From assembly GCF_039680535.1 (NCBI RefSeq), contig NZ_JBDKSS010000013.1:620001-684000 (forward strand): a DNA stretch of 64,000 nucleotides, read 5' to 3'. The translations under genes were made by a program, and so were the position numbers. The first letter of the stretch is position 1. Every line of letters begins with the position of its first letter. The notes beneath the pieces are model-generated. The model did no database searches, had not been told where the DNA came from, and saw only the letters and a program-made list of their open reading frames with translations. Origin of the DNA: Parvibaculum sp039680535. Lineage in GTDB: Bacteria > Pseudomonadota > Alphaproteobacteria > Parvibaculales > Parvibaculaceae. Positions 43,219 to 51,822 of the stretch are shown here, one piece after another.

Positions 43219-44207
43219 TGACTCCGAGGGGGAGACGCTTGATCGCGGTGGCGGCGCTGGCCTCTGGCCTTGTGGCCGCCGCAATCGCGTCTCTCTGGAT
43301 CGTCGGCGGTCGCAAGGCGCAAACGCATGCGAGTGCCGAACCTGCGCGCTGTCTCGCCGCCTCGGTCGATGAAGCGGGCGCGCATCCCGGCATGGTCTGG
43401 GTGCCCGGCGGACGGCTCCACATGGGCGATACGGTCTATCCGGAAGAGGGGCCGCTTCATGATGTGGAGGTGAAGGGCTTCTGGATCGACCGCCATGAAG
43501 TGACCAATGCCGAGTTCGCCGCATTCGTTGCCGCAACGGGCTATGTCACGCTGGCCGAGCGTCCCGTCGACAAGGCGAAGCATGATGATCTGCCTTCATA
43601 CATGATGAAGCCGGGCGCGGTCGTTTTCGTCATGCCGAACAAGGTCGATGGCACCGGCGATATAAGCCAGTGGTGGCAATATATTCCGGGCGCGAACTGG
43701 CGCCATCCCGGCGGGCCCGACACGAGCATCGAAGGCCGCGAGCAATATCCGGTCGTCGCCGTCACGATGGAAGACATCGAAGCCTATGCACGCTGGAAGG
43801 GGCGGAAGATCCCCAGCGAGGCGCAATGGGAATGGGCGGCGCGGGGAGGGTCCGGCCATCCGCTCGACGAGCATGAGCAGCCGAAGCAGGCAAACACCTG
43901 GCAGGGCATCTTCCCGGTGCTGAATACGGCCGATGACGGTTTCGTGGGTGTTGCGCCGGCGGGCTGCTACAAGCCCAACGGCTATGGTCTATACGACATG
44001 ATCGGCAATGTCTGGGAATGGACGTCGGATGTCTATTCCGACGACAATCCGGACATGGCGCCGCGCTTCGTCATCAAGGGCGGTTCCTATCTCTGCGCGC
44101 CAAACTATTGCATGCGCTATCGCGCAGGCGCGCGGCAGGGACAGGAAGCCGATCTGGCGACCAGCCATCTCGGCTTCCGTACAATTCTTGAGGCGCCGGC
44201 GCCTTAG
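43218..44207 (+). CDS. formylglycine-generating enzyme (FGE/SUMF1 family), membrane-anchored
   Basis: 329 residues. N-terminal membrane helix (LIAVAALASGLVAAAIASLWIVGG), then the FGE domain: VPGGRLHMGD, DRHEVTNAEFAAFV, PSEAQWEWAARGG, MIGNVWEWTSDVY and GGSYLCAPNYCMRYRAGAR. C293 and C298 match the redox-active Cys pair of aerobic FGE. Many SUMF1-fold proteins lack these cysteines, so this one is probably a true sulfatase activator. It uses O2 and copper to oxidise the CxPxR cysteine of the sulfatase encoded just upstream. Its membrane helix implies action outside the cytosol. Confidence 0.9.
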   Translation: MTPRGRRLIAVAALASGLVAAAIASLWIVGGRKAQTHASAEPARCLAASVDEAGAHPGMVWVPGGRLHMGDTVYPEEGPLHDVEVKGFWIDRHEVTNAEFAAFVAATGYVTLAERPVDKAKHDDLPSYMMKPGAVVFVMPNKVDGTGDISQWWQYIPGANWRHPGGPDTSIEGREQYPVVAVTMEDIEAYARWKGRKIPSEAQWEWAARGGSGHPLDEHEQPKQANTWQGIFPVLNTADDGFVGVAPAGCYKPNGYGLYDMIGNVWEWTSDVYSDDNPDMAPRFVIKGGSYLCAPNYCMRYRAGARQGQEADLATSHLGFRTILEAPAP

Positions 44208-44692
44208 CCCTTCACCAGTTCCGAAATCGCTTTCTCGAATTTCGCCGAGTCCGGCGTCGTGGTGCTGGCAAACCATGTCTTGAGCTTGCCGTCGCGCCCG
44301 ATCAGATACTTGTAGAAGTTCCAGCGCGGCTTCGAGAGAAAGCCGCCCTGCGCGCCGATCCATTTGAAAAGAGGGTGCGCATCGGGCCCCTTCACGCAGA
44401 CCTTCGCGGTGAGCGGAAAGTCGACGCCGAAATTCATCTCACAGAAGGTGGCGATCTCGTCCGCGCCGCCCGGCTCCTGATTGGCGAAGTCGTTCGACGG
44501 TACGCCGAGAACGACGAGCCCTTCATCCTTGTACTTCTGCCATACCGCTTCGAGCCCCTTGTATTGCGGAGTGAAGCCGCATTTCGAGGCCGTATTGACG
44601 ATAAGCAGCGGGTGCCCCTTGAAGGCATTCAGGGGCAGAGGCTGGCCCCTGAGGCTTTTGAATTCGAAATCGAAGGCGGTCTTGTCGCTCAT
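44204..44692 (-). CDS. glutathione peroxidase (thiol peroxidase type)
   Basis: 162 residues. NTASKCGFTPQYKGLE gives the peroxidatic C38 (Cys, not selenocysteine); NDFANQEPGG holds the catalytic Gln, and WNFYKYLIGRDG the Trp/Asn. FCEMNF carries a probable resolving Cys, so it likely uses thioredoxin. It reduces hydroperoxides. It lies downstream of an OhrR-type repressor gene with palindromes between the two, and ends 4 bp inside the convergent FGE gene. Confidence 0.93.
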   Translation of the reverse strand: MSDKTAFDFEFKSLRGQPLPLNAFKGHPLLIVNTASKCGFTPQYKGLEAVWQKYKDEGLVVLGVPSNDFANQEPGGADEIATFCEMNFGVDFPLTAKVCVKGPDAHPLFKWIGAQGGFLSKPRWNFYKYLIGRDGKLKTWFASTTTPDSAKFEKAISELVKG

Positions 44693-44712
44693 GGTCGGCT
44701 CCCGTGATTATC

Positions 44713-44741
44713 ATATTGTGAGCAAATATATTGTGCACAAT
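44713..44741. promoter_or_regulatory. tandem ATATTGTG sites, candidate OhrR operator before the peroxidase gene
   Basis: ATATTGTG occurs at 44713-44720 and again at 44728-44735, 15 bp apart. The second is part of the perfect palindrome ATTGTGCACAAT (44730-44741). They lie 21-49 bp before the glutathione peroxidase start in an AT-rich gap, where a MarR/OhrR dimer would block the promoter. Assigned by symmetry and position. Confidence 0.55.
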
Positions 44742-44781
44742 TTAAATAGCAAGCCTTTTCCACCCGCTGCCCTCGGGGGCG

Positions 44782-45219
44782 TCAGCCGGCGAGATTTCCC
44801 CGCAGCTTCTCGAGCTTTTTCTTGATGTTGGCGAGTTCGTCGATGGGCAGGCCCGCCGCGCAGGCGGCTTGCGCCGGGATGCCGGACGCGGCCTTCTTCA
44901 AGGATCGGCCCTTGTCCGTGAGCTGGATCAGCACCTGCCGCTCATCGGCCTCGTTACGGCTCCGCTTCACGAGTTTCGCCGCTTCGAGCCGCTTCAGCAG
45001 CGGCGTCAGCGTGCCGGAATCGAGGAAAAGCCGCTCGCCGAGCGCGCCGACCGTCACGCCGTCTTCCTCCCACAGCGCCAGCATGGCGAGATATTGCGGA
45101 TAGGTGAGGCCGATCTCCGCAAGCAGCGGCTTGTAGAGCTTCGTCATCTGCAGCGACGCGGAGTAAAGCGCGAAGCAGAGCTGATTTTCGAGAAGCAGGG
45201 GATCGGTCGGTTTTTTCAT
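44782..45219 (-). CDS. OhrR-like MarR family peroxide sensor
   Basis: 145 residues from the ATG at 45219 (a GTG at 45228 is possible). Sequence LENQLCFALYSASLQMTKLYKPLLAEIGLTYPQYLAMLALWE is the OhrR signature, with the reactive Cys at position 15 as in known OhrR proteins. The winged helix (LFLDSGTLTPLLKRLEAAKLVKRSRNEADERQ) follows. Oxidation by organic hydroperoxides would release it from DNA. The adjacent target here is a glutathione peroxidase instead of ohr. Confidence 0.88.
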   Translation of the reverse strand: MKKPTDPLLLENQLCFALYSASLQMTKLYKPLLAEIGLTYPQYLAMLALWEEDGVTVGALGERLFLDSGTLTPLLKRLEAAKLVKRSRNEADERQVLIQLTDKGRSLKKAASGIPAQAACAAGLPIDELANIKKKLEKLRGNLAG

Positions 45220-45306
45220 GGGCGTCACTCTCGTCAGGCGCCAATCAATATGGCGCGAATTGGCGATGACGCAATGAAATTGTGGATAAATGAAATTGGA
45301 GTGGTC

Positions 45307-45984
45307 TCACGCCTTCTCGAACAGCTCGAGCGTGCGCTTCAGCGCGAGTTCGGCCGCCGCCTTGTCGTAATTGTTGCGGCGGTCGGAGTTGAAGCCGTGG
45401 TCGGCGTCGTAGACATAGGACGGCACTTCGGGGTGTGCCTTCTTGATCTTCTCAACGATGTCCATCGGGATCGAATGATCCTTCTCGCCGAAATGATTGA
45501 TGGTCGGGCATTTCGGCGTTTCGTCGAGGAAGTCCTTGATCGCGCCGCCGTAATAGCAGGCGGCGGCATCGAGGCCCTTCACGCGGCAGGCCGCAACCCA
45601 CGAAACGGTGCCGCCATAGCAATAGCCGGTGATGAAGACCTTCCTGTTGCCGTCGGCGCGGAGCTTGTCCACGCTCGCCTGCACGTCGAGAACGGTATTC
45701 TCGATCGGGTTCTTCGCGCGATACTCCAGCGACTTCTGGATGTCTTCCTGACTGTAGGTGGCCTTGAAATCCTTGACCTGCCGGTCATAGAGCTGCGGCG
45801 AGACGACGTCATAGCCGCGCGCGGCATAGCCGTCGCAGAGATCCTTGATGTGATCGGTGACGCCGAAGATCTCCATGATGAGGACGAGGCCGCCCCTATG
45901 CGCTCCCTCGGCCTTCACGTGATAGGCGAGAATATCGGCGCCGTCGCCGCTCTTCAGCGTGATCATCTTGCCCTTGTGCGACAT
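45307..45984 (-). CDS. dienelactone hydrolase family protein
   Basis: 225 residues from the ATG at 45984, preceded by GGGGAGGAAAAG. Nucleophile elbow GYCYGG with C122, Asp in FGEKDHSIP and His in DADHGFNSD form the Cys-Asp-His triad of dienelactone hydrolases. Members open lactone rings or hydrolyse esters; the true substrate is unknown. It is coupled (TGATG) to an upstream MaoC-like gene. Confidence 0.9.
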   Translation of the reverse strand: MSHKGKMITLKSGDGADILAYHVKAEGAHRGGLVLIMEIFGVTDHIKDLCDGYAARGYDVVSPQLYDRQVKDFKATYSQEDIQKSLEYRAKNPIENTVLDVQASVDKLRADGNRKVFITGYCYGGTVSWVAACRVKGLDAAACYYGGAIKDFLDETPKCPTINHFGEKDHSIPMDIVEKIKKAHPEVPSYVYDADHGFNSDRRNNYDKAAAELALKRTLELFEKA

Positions 45985-46472
45985 CACTTTTCCTCCCCTG
46001 TTTTTGGTTTGCGCTGAATGAGCGCCTGACCGATGAAGCGAAGGACAATCTCTCCGCGCTGGTTCACGCCCTCGTTCCGGCTTTTCAGAATGCCCCAATC
46101 GGGACGTGAGCGCATCTCCACCTTTTCGACGGGCGTCGTCGAATAGCTGATCGTGTCGCCCGGGCGCACGGGCGCCGGCCATTGAACGTCGAGAATGCCG
46201 GGCGAGGGGCCCGCCGCGGGCGTGCGCCCCATTTCGTCGGGCTGTTCCTGGCGCCCCAGGACATGCGGCACCATGAGCTTCATCCATGTCGCCGCGGTGT
46301 GCCACCGGCTGGCGATGAGGCCGCCAAAGGGGCTGTCTTTCCCTGCTTCCGGATCGACATGGAAGGGCGTCGGATCGTATTTGCGCGCGAAGCGGATGAT
46401 CTCCTCTTCGGTGAACGTATGGCTGCCGAGCTCCGTTTTGACGTTGAGCTCAATATCCTCGAACCAGGGCAT
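45984..46472 (-). CDS. MaoC-like dehydratase
   Basis: 162 residues. Hot-dog fold with the hydratase region FARKYDPTPFHVDPEAGKDSPFGGLIASRWHTAATWMKL, where Asp and His (D-P-x-P-F-H) form the active pair. Such enzymes hydrate enoyl-CoA to (R)-hydroxyacyl-CoA. A second MaoC-like gene precedes it with a 1-bp overlap, suggesting a heterodimer. Confidence 0.88.
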   Translation of the reverse strand: MPWFEDIELNVKTELGSHTFTEEEIIRFARKYDPTPFHVDPEAGKDSPFGGLIASRWHTAATWMKLMVPHVLGRQEQPDEMGRTPAAGPSPGILDVQWPAPVRPGDTISYSTTPVEKVEMRSRPDWGILKSRNEGVNQRGEIVLRFIGQALIQRKPKTGEEK

Positions 46473-46939
46473 CAGGCCTCCACCGCTTCGTCGGCGTGGC
46501 GGCGGCCATACTTGACCCAGCCCACCATTGTCATCACGACTTCCTGCTTCTGGTTGAAGACCTCGTAGGCGAAGCGGGTCAACCCCATTCCCGGCTGGCT
46601 TCTGGACGTGCGCCGCTCGATGCAGGTGCGCTTGACCGAAAGCACATCATCGACATAGACGGGTTTTTTCCAGCGTATTTCCTCGATGCTGGGTATGCCG
46701 ACGGAGGCGGACTCCCGAACGAAGGCGTCGCATATCATGCGCTTCAGCATTGCGGTCGTGTGCCAGCCGCTGGCGCAAAGGCCGCCCAGAATGGACTTCT
46801 TTGCGGCGTCCTCGTCGAGGTGGAACGGCTGGGGATCGAATTCGCGAGCGAATTCGAGAATCTCTTCGCGGGTTACGTGTTTCGAACCGAATTCGAGCGT
46901 GTCGCCGACCTTGAAATCTTCCCAGTAATATTTGGGCAT
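46472..46939 (-). CDS. MaoC-like dehydratase, partner copy
   Basis: 155 residues from the ATG at 46939 (MPKYYWEDFKVGD); an ATG at 46951 is possible. Same fold as the next gene: FAREFDPQPFHLDEDAAKKSILGGLCASGWHTTAML with the D-P-x-P-F-H active pair. Two adjacent MaoC genes plus a dienelactone hydrolase make a small acyl-CoA operon of unknown substrate. Confidence 0.87.
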   Translation of the reverse strand: MPKYYWEDFKVGDTLEFGSKHVTREEILEFAREFDPQPFHLDEDAAKKSILGGLCASGWHTTAMLKRMICDAFVRESASVGIPSIEEIRWKKPVYVDDVLSVKRTCIERRTSRSQPGMGLTRFAYEVFNQKQEVVMTMVGWVKYGRRHADEAVEA

Positions 46940-47020
46940 TTCACTCACCACTCACTCAGACACTCAGACCACGCTGGTCCTTCTCCGCCCGGAACTGTTG
47001 CAGCCTAACCAGATAGCAGT

Positions 47021-47041
47021 AGGGGGAGCAATGCTCCCCCT
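47021..47041 (-). other. strong hairpin after ychF
   Basis: AGGGGGAGC (47021-47029) pairs perfectly with GCTCCCCCT (47033-47041) around a 3-nt loop, directly after the ychF stop. There is no T-run, so it may protect the mRNA end or act as a weak terminator. Confidence 0.45.
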
Positions 47042-47045
47042 GACG

Positions 47046-48155
47046 TCAGTTCGCGAAGCGGAAATGCATGACGTCGCCGTCCTGCACAACGTATTCCTTG
47101 CCTTCGAGGCGCATCTTGCCTGCGTCCTTCGCGCCCTGCTCGCCGCCGAGCTTGACGTAGTCCTCATAGGCGATGGTTTCGGCGCGGATGAAGCCCTTCT
47201 CGAAATCCGTATGGATGACACCGGCAGCGGCCGGCGCGCGTGTGCCGACCGTGATCGTCCAGGCGCGCGTTTCCTTCGGGCCCACCGTGAAATAGGTGAT
47301 GAGGTGGAGGAGCTTGTAGCCCGCATGGATGAGGCGGTTGAGGCCGGGCTCTTCGAGGCCGAGCGTTTCGAGGAACTCGGTGCGCTCTTCGGTCGGAAGC
47401 TGCGCGATCTCTTCCTCGATACGCGCGGAGATGACGACCGCTTCCGCGCCTTCGGCGGCGGCGCGCGCCTCGACCTGCTTCGAGAAGGCGTTGCCGGTGG
47501 CGGCGGAACCTTCATCGACGTTGCAGACGTAAAGAACCGGCTTCGAGGTGAGGAGGTTGAGTCCGTTCCACGCCTTCATGTCTTCTTCGGAAATCTTGCC
47601 CTGCTTCACGGCAAGGCGAGCGGGCTTGCCGTCGCGCAGCAGTTCGAGCGCGGTGTTCATCAGGTCGACGAGCTGCTTTGCTTCCTTGTCGCCGCCCTTG
47701 GCCTTCTTTTCGAGCGGGGTCACGCGCTTCTCGAGGCTTTCGAGATCGGCGAGCATCAATTCCGTTTCGACGATTTCGGCGTCGGCCAGCGGGTCGATCT
47801 TGCCTGCGACATGCACGATGTCGCCGTCCTCGAAGCAGCGCAGCACATAGGCCACCGCGTCGACCTCGCGGATATTGGCGAGGAACTGGTTGCCGAGGCC
47901 TTCACCCTGGGAGGCGCCCTTCACGAGGCCGGCAATGTCGACGAAGGTGAGGCGCGTCGGAATGATTTCCTTGCTCTTGGCCGCCGCCGAAAGCGTTTCG
48001 AGGCGCGGATCGGGCACGGCCACTTCGCCGACATTCGGCTCGATGGTGCAGAACGGGTAGTTCGCGGCCTGCGCCGACGCTGTCTGGGTCAGCGCATTGA
48101 AAAGGGTCGACTTGCCGACATTGGGCAATCCGACGATGCCGCACTTGAAACCCAT
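47046..48155 (-). CDS. ychF: YchF, Obg-family ATPase
   Basis: 369 residues. G1 loop GIVGLPNVGKSTLFNALTQ, G3 DIAGLVKGASQGEGLGNQFL, and the altered G4 motif NVDE (instead of NKxD) that makes YchF prefer ATP. The C-terminal TGS domain ends in GDVMHFRFAN. It binds ribosomes and influences translation and oxidative stress responses. It follows pth with 2 bp between them, a common arrangement. Confidence 0.96.
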   Translation of the reverse strand: MGFKCGIVGLPNVGKSTLFNALTQTASAQAANYPFCTIEPNVGEVAVPDPRLETLSAAAKSKEIIPTRLTFVDIAGLVKGASQGEGLGNQFLANIREVDAVAYVLRCFEDGDIVHVAGKIDPLADAEIVETELMLADLESLEKRVTPLEKKAKGGDKEAKQLVDLMNTALELLRDGKPARLAVKQGKISEEDMKAWNGLNLLTSKPVLYVCNVDEGSAATGNAFSKQVEARAAAEGAEAVVISARIEEEIAQLPTEERTEFLETLGLEEPGLNRLIHAGYKLLHLITYFTVGPKETRAWTITVGTRAPAAAGVIHTDFEKGFIRAETIAYEDYVKLGGEQGAKDAGKMRLEGKEYVVQDGDVMHFRFAN

Positions 48156-48157
48156 GA

Positions 48158-48787
48158 CTACTTCTCTCCGTTTTCTATTGTCTTCTGATCCTTCGGCGCC
48201 GGCTTTTTCTTTTCCGGCTCCGGATTGAGCGCGAGATGCACCCGGTTGGCGAAGCTGTTGAACTGGCCTTCGCCGAGAAGGGGAGACGCATCCACGATCG
48301 CGTCCAGGAAGGGCTCAAGCCACTTCATGTCCGCCTTCGAGAAATCGCCCAGCACATGGCCGAGCACGCGGTCCTTGTCGCCTGGATGGCCGATGCCGAG
48401 ACGAATGCGGCGATAGTTCTGGCCGATATGAGCGTCGATCGACCGCAGCCCGTTATGCCCGCCATGTCCGCCGCCCGTCTTGATGCGCAGCTTGCCTTCC
48501 GGCAGGTCGAGTTCGTCATGCATGACGACGACATGATCGGGCGTCAGCTTGTAGAAGCGCATGGCCTCGCCGACGGAGCGGCCGGATTCGTTCATATAGG
48601 TCATCGGCTTCAGCACAATGACCTTTTCACCGGCAATCGTGCCTTCGCTGACGAGGCCCTGAAAGCGCTGGCGCTCCGGCGAAAAGGAATGGCGGCGGAT
48701 GATCGCATCCACCGCCATGAAACCGATGTTGTGCCTGTTGAAGGCGTATTTGGGACCTGGATTGCCGAGGCCGACGAGAAGCAGCAT
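48158..48787 (-). CDS. pth: peptidyl-tRNA hydrolase
   Basis: 209 residues. VGLGNPGPKYAFNRHNIGFMAVD holds the catalytic His at about residue 19; MNESGRSVGEA, MHDELDLPEGKLRIKTGGGHGGHNGLRSI and RIRLGIGHPGDK follow. It frees peptides from tRNAs that drop off the ribosome. The Lys/Pro-rich C-terminal tail (EPEKKKPAPKDQK) is a lineage extension. It lies between rplY and ychF. Confidence 0.96.
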   Translation of the reverse strand: MLLLVGLGNPGPKYAFNRHNIGFMAVDAIIRRHSFSPERQRFQGLVSEGTIAGEKVIVLKPMTYMNESGRSVGEAMRFYKLTPDHVVVMHDELDLPEGKLRIKTGGGHGGHNGLRSIDAHIGQNYRRIRLGIGHPGDKDRVLGHVLGDFSKADMKWLEPFLDAIVDASPLLGEGQFNSFANRVHLALNPEPEKKKPAPKDQKTIENGEK

Positions 48788-48811
48788 CGCGTCGGCCTCC
48801 GGCTAACCAGA

Positions 48812-49462
48812 TTACTTCTTTGCCGCGGGCGCCTTGGCGGCAGCGGCGGGAGCCGCAGCGGCGGCGGCAGGCGCCGAAGCTTCGGCCGAAACGACGGCTG
48901 CGGGAGCGGCGATCGTCGCGACAGTGAAGTCACGATCCGACGAGGTCGGCTTCACGCCAGCCGGAAGCTTGACGGCCGAGATGTGGATCGACGAACCCAT
49001 TTCGTAGCCGGTGAGGTCGATCTCGATCGCCTCGGGGATCGAGTCCGCCGGGCAGGAGAGCTCGATATCGTGGCTGACGATGTTCAGCACACCACCGGCC
49101 TTCATGCCCGGCGAGGCTTCATGGTTCACGAAGTGAACCGGAACTTCGACGGTGATGCTGGCGTTCTTGCCGACGCGCAGGAAATCCACATGGATGAGGA
49201 AGTCGCGCACGGGCTCGCGCTGCACGTCGCGCGGAATGACGTGCTCCTTGCGGCCATCGATCTCGATGTCGAGGGTGTGGCTCGTGAACGTGCCCGTCTG
49301 GTAGAGGGCGTTCACGTCCTTGTAGTTCACCGAAATCAGTTCAGGGGTCTTCTTGTCGCCGTAAATGACGGCGGGGACGCGGCCTGCGAGGCGAAGCGAG
49401 CGAACAGCCCCCTTGCTGCTCTTCGTACGCGCCTCGGCCTTGAGCGTCAGGGTCTCAGCCAT
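48812..49462 (-). CDS. rplY: 50S ribosomal protein L25 (CTC form)
   Basis: 216 residues from the ATG at 49462. The long CTC-type L25: an N-terminal 5S-rRNA-binding domain (LKAEARTKSSKGAVRSLRLAGRVPAVIYG) and a C-terminal domain (EVPVHFVNHEASPGMKAGGVLN), followed by an Ala/Pro-rich low-complexity tail of about 40 residues. It precedes pth as in most alphaproteobacteria. Confidence 0.95.
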   Translation of the reverse strand: MAETLTLKAEARTKSSKGAVRSLRLAGRVPAVIYGDKKTPELISVNYKDVNALYQTGTFTSHTLDIEIDGRKEHVIPRDVQREPVRDFLIHVDFLRVGKNASITVEVPVHFVNHEASPGMKAGGVLNIVSHDIELSCPADSIPEAIEIDLTGYEMGSSIHISAVKLPAGVKPTSSDRDFTVATIAAPAAVVSAEASAPAAAAAAPAAAAKAPAAKK

Positions 49463-49618
49463 GGCTTTGATTCTCCAATAAAAATAGCCCCGGAGACGGG
49501 CTGTCCGCCGGCGGCTCACGGCGTTTCCTCCAGGGGTGTGGACGCCGTTCGGGGCGCGTTATAGCGCCCGGAGGGGGAAAACTCAACCCGTGGAAAAGGT
49601 TTGGAGGAGGCTGATGCC

Positions 49619-50551
49619 TCAGTCGAACAGGCTCGAAACCGAGCGTTCCTCGGCGGTACGGCGCATCGCTTCGCCGATCAGCGGGGCGATGGTGACGGTG
49701 CGGATGTTGTGCGCGACGCGCACGGCTTCCGTCGCCTGGATCGAGTCGGTGATGACCAGTTCCTTGAGCTGCGAGGCCGAGACGCGGGCCACCGCGCCGC
49801 CGGAAAGCACGCCATGGGTCACATAGGCCGAAACGTCCGTCGCGCCCTGCTTCAGCAGCGCCTCGGCGGCGTTGCAGAGGGTGCCGGCGGAGTCGACGAT
49901 ATCGTCGACCAGAATGCAGGAACGGCCCTTCACATCGCCGATGATGTTCATGACCTCGGACTCGCCGGCACGCTCGCGGCGCTTGTCGACGATGGCGAGG
50001 TCGGCATTGATGCGCTTGGCGATGGCGCGGGCGCGGACCACGCCGCCCACGTCCGGCGACACGATCATCGTCTTGCCATTGTCGTAGTGCTGCTCGATGT
50101 CGCGCGTCAGCACGGGCGCCGCGAACAGATTATCCGTCGGAATGTCGAAGAAGCCCTGGATCTGGCCGGCATGGAGGTCGAGCGTCAGCACGCGGTCGAC
50201 GCCGGCCGTGGTGATGAGGTTCGCAACGAGCTTGGCCGAGATCGGGGCGCGCGGGCCGGGCTTCCGGTCCTGACGGGCATAGCCGAAATAGGGCAGCACC
50301 GCCGTGATGCGGCGCGCGGAGGCGCGCTTCAACGCATCGACGATGATGAGAAGTTCCATCAAATGGTCGTTGGCGGGGTAGGAGGTCGACTGGATCACGA
50401 AGACGTCCTCGCCGCGGACGTTTTCCTGGATTTCGACGAAGACTTCCATGTCCGCGAAGCGGCGGACGACCGATTTTGTGAGGGGAAGGTTGAGGTAGGC
50501 GGCTATGGCTTCGGCAAGCGCACGGTTGGAGTTGCCTGCGACGAGTTTCAT
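49619..50551 (-). CDS. prs: ribose-phosphate pyrophosphokinase
   Basis: 310 residues from the ATG at 50551 (MKLVAGNSNRALAEAIA). Class I PRPP synthetase motifs: RFADMEVFVEIQENVRGEDVFVIQST, PYFGYARQDRK, LDLHAGQIQGFF and the PRPP loop CILVDDIVDSAGTL. It makes PRPP for nucleotide, His and Trp synthesis, and for apt. It stands upstream of rplY on the same strand with a 156-bp gap, in which no further gene is evident. Confidence 0.96.
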   Translation of the reverse strand: MKLVAGNSNRALAEAIAAYLNLPLTKSVVRRFADMEVFVEIQENVRGEDVFVIQSTSYPANDHLMELLIIVDALKRASARRITAVLPYFGYARQDRKPGPRAPISAKLVANLITTAGVDRVLTLDLHAGQIQGFFDIPTDNLFAAPVLTRDIEQHYDNGKTMIVSPDVGGVVRARAIAKRINADLAIVDKRRERAGESEVMNIIGDVKGRSCILVDDIVDSAGTLCNAAEALLKQGATDVSAYVTHGVLSGGAVARVSASQLKELVITDSIQATEAVRVAHNIRTVTIAPLIGEAMRRTAEERSVSSLFD

Positions 50552-50694
50552 GGCCTTTGACCCCCGGGGAAATGTCGCGCTCATGCTTTTTGTGACGCCG
50601 GCGCGACGGCGCGTGCGGGTTTTAACAAGGCGGCGGGGCGCTTGTAAACACCGGCCCTTTCGCTCCTGCGAAAACTACGGGCCGGGTGTCTCTT

Positions 50695-51675
50695 TCAGGC
50701 ACCTTTGGCCGGTTGGGTGAGGAGGGAGAGGACGCCGCTGGCCGCTGCCTCCCCGGCCTGGCCCGCGAGACGGCCCCAGCGGACGGCCACCTGGGCGGGA
50801 CTCACGGCATTGGCCTGAATGACCGTGCCGACGAGACGGCCATCGTCGGCCACCACTTGCCATTGAATCGCAAGAGAAGGCTCCGCGTTGGCCGTGGCTG
50901 CGAGAGCGACTTCGCCGCGCACAATATAGTGTCCGGCGTTCCATTGGGGGGTAGGCGCCCGGCGCCTGAGCGCGTCGCCGAGGGCGGAGGCCAGTGCCTC
51001 GCGTCCGTCGCCGGGGGCGGGGCCCATGTCGATATCGAAGCGAAGCCGCTCGCCGGGGCTTGCCGCCTGCGTGTGGTGGGAAATGCTGCCGGTAATGAAA
51101 TCGGTGTCCGGTCCGGCGGCGATTGTGGCGTCGGGGCCGAGGTCGCCCGGCTCGAGCCCGGCCAGGGCGTGTCCCGCCTGGATCGAGGCGATATGCCAGG
51201 CGGCGAGCTTGACCACCGCCTCGCCCGCGACGGGCATCAGATCGGAACGGGTGAGGCCTGCGCCACCGCTTTTCGCAATCAGCGCTTCCTCGACGATCCG
51301 GTGCAGCGCGACGCCTTCCGCCGAGCGGATGTCGAGTACGGCGACGAGATAGGTGCCCCTTGGTGTGAGCCCGGCGTCGACCGCGCCCGCGATGGCATAT
51401 CTGTGCCGCGCATCGGCGGAGGCGAAGGGCATGCCTGGGCGCGCTGCCTGTTCCTCGATGAGTGCGGCGAGAAGCGCTGCGTCAGCGGGGCTGAGATGCC
51501 CCGCTGTGGCGAGCTTCACTTTGACGGGGGGAATCGAGGCTGCCGCGCCGGCAGGCGCTTTTTCATCCGTGCAGCCGGCGAGACCGAGAATCAAGACGGC
51601 GGTTGCGACTCGCAGCCGTCGCGCGAAATGCCTGCGCGCCCGCCGCCAATGATCCGCTGTCGTTACGCCCTGCAC
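50695..51675 (-). CDS. putative lipoprotein of unknown function
   Basis: 326 residues. A long basic N-region is followed by a hydrophobic segment and lipobox LGLAGC with the lipid-accepting Cys at about 37. The rest is Ala-rich alpha/beta sequence, with GTYLVAVLDIRSAEGVALHRIVEEALI and IQWQVVADDGRLVGTVIQANAV. The last resembles outer-membrane-associated stress or LPS-assembly accessory lipoproteins, but I recognise no family. Confidence 0.7.
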   Translation of the reverse strand: MQGVTTADHWRRARRHFARRLRVATAVLILGLAGCTDEKAPAGAAASIPPVKVKLATAGHLSPADAALLAALIEEQAARPGMPFASADARHRYAIAGAVDAGLTPRGTYLVAVLDIRSAEGVALHRIVEEALIAKSGGAGLTRSDLMPVAGEAVVKLAAWHIASIQAGHALAGLEPGDLGPDATIAAGPDTDFITGSISHHTQAASPGERLRFDIDMGPAPGDGREALASALGDALRRRAPTPQWNAGHYIVRGEVALAATANAEPSLAIQWQVVADDGRLVGTVIQANAVSPAQVAVRWGRLAGQAGEAAASGVLSLLTQPAKGA

Positions 51676-51822
51676 CTACGCCTCGCTGCCGGATCGAACG
51701 CATGGAAAAGCGATTCGTCCGCGACAAGGGTACCTCTTCGGCGGCGGGAGCCGAAGTCTTTGGCATGCGGATGCGCCGAAGCTAGTCTTGGCCCAGGGGG
51801 AATCGCGTCATACGGAGATGAA

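Noticed and set aside
41602..43536. Reverse-strand open frame of about 640 codons opposite the sulfatase gene
   Set aside because: It is shadowed by the sulfatase and FGE genes, which have intact catalytic motifs; it has no domain of its own.
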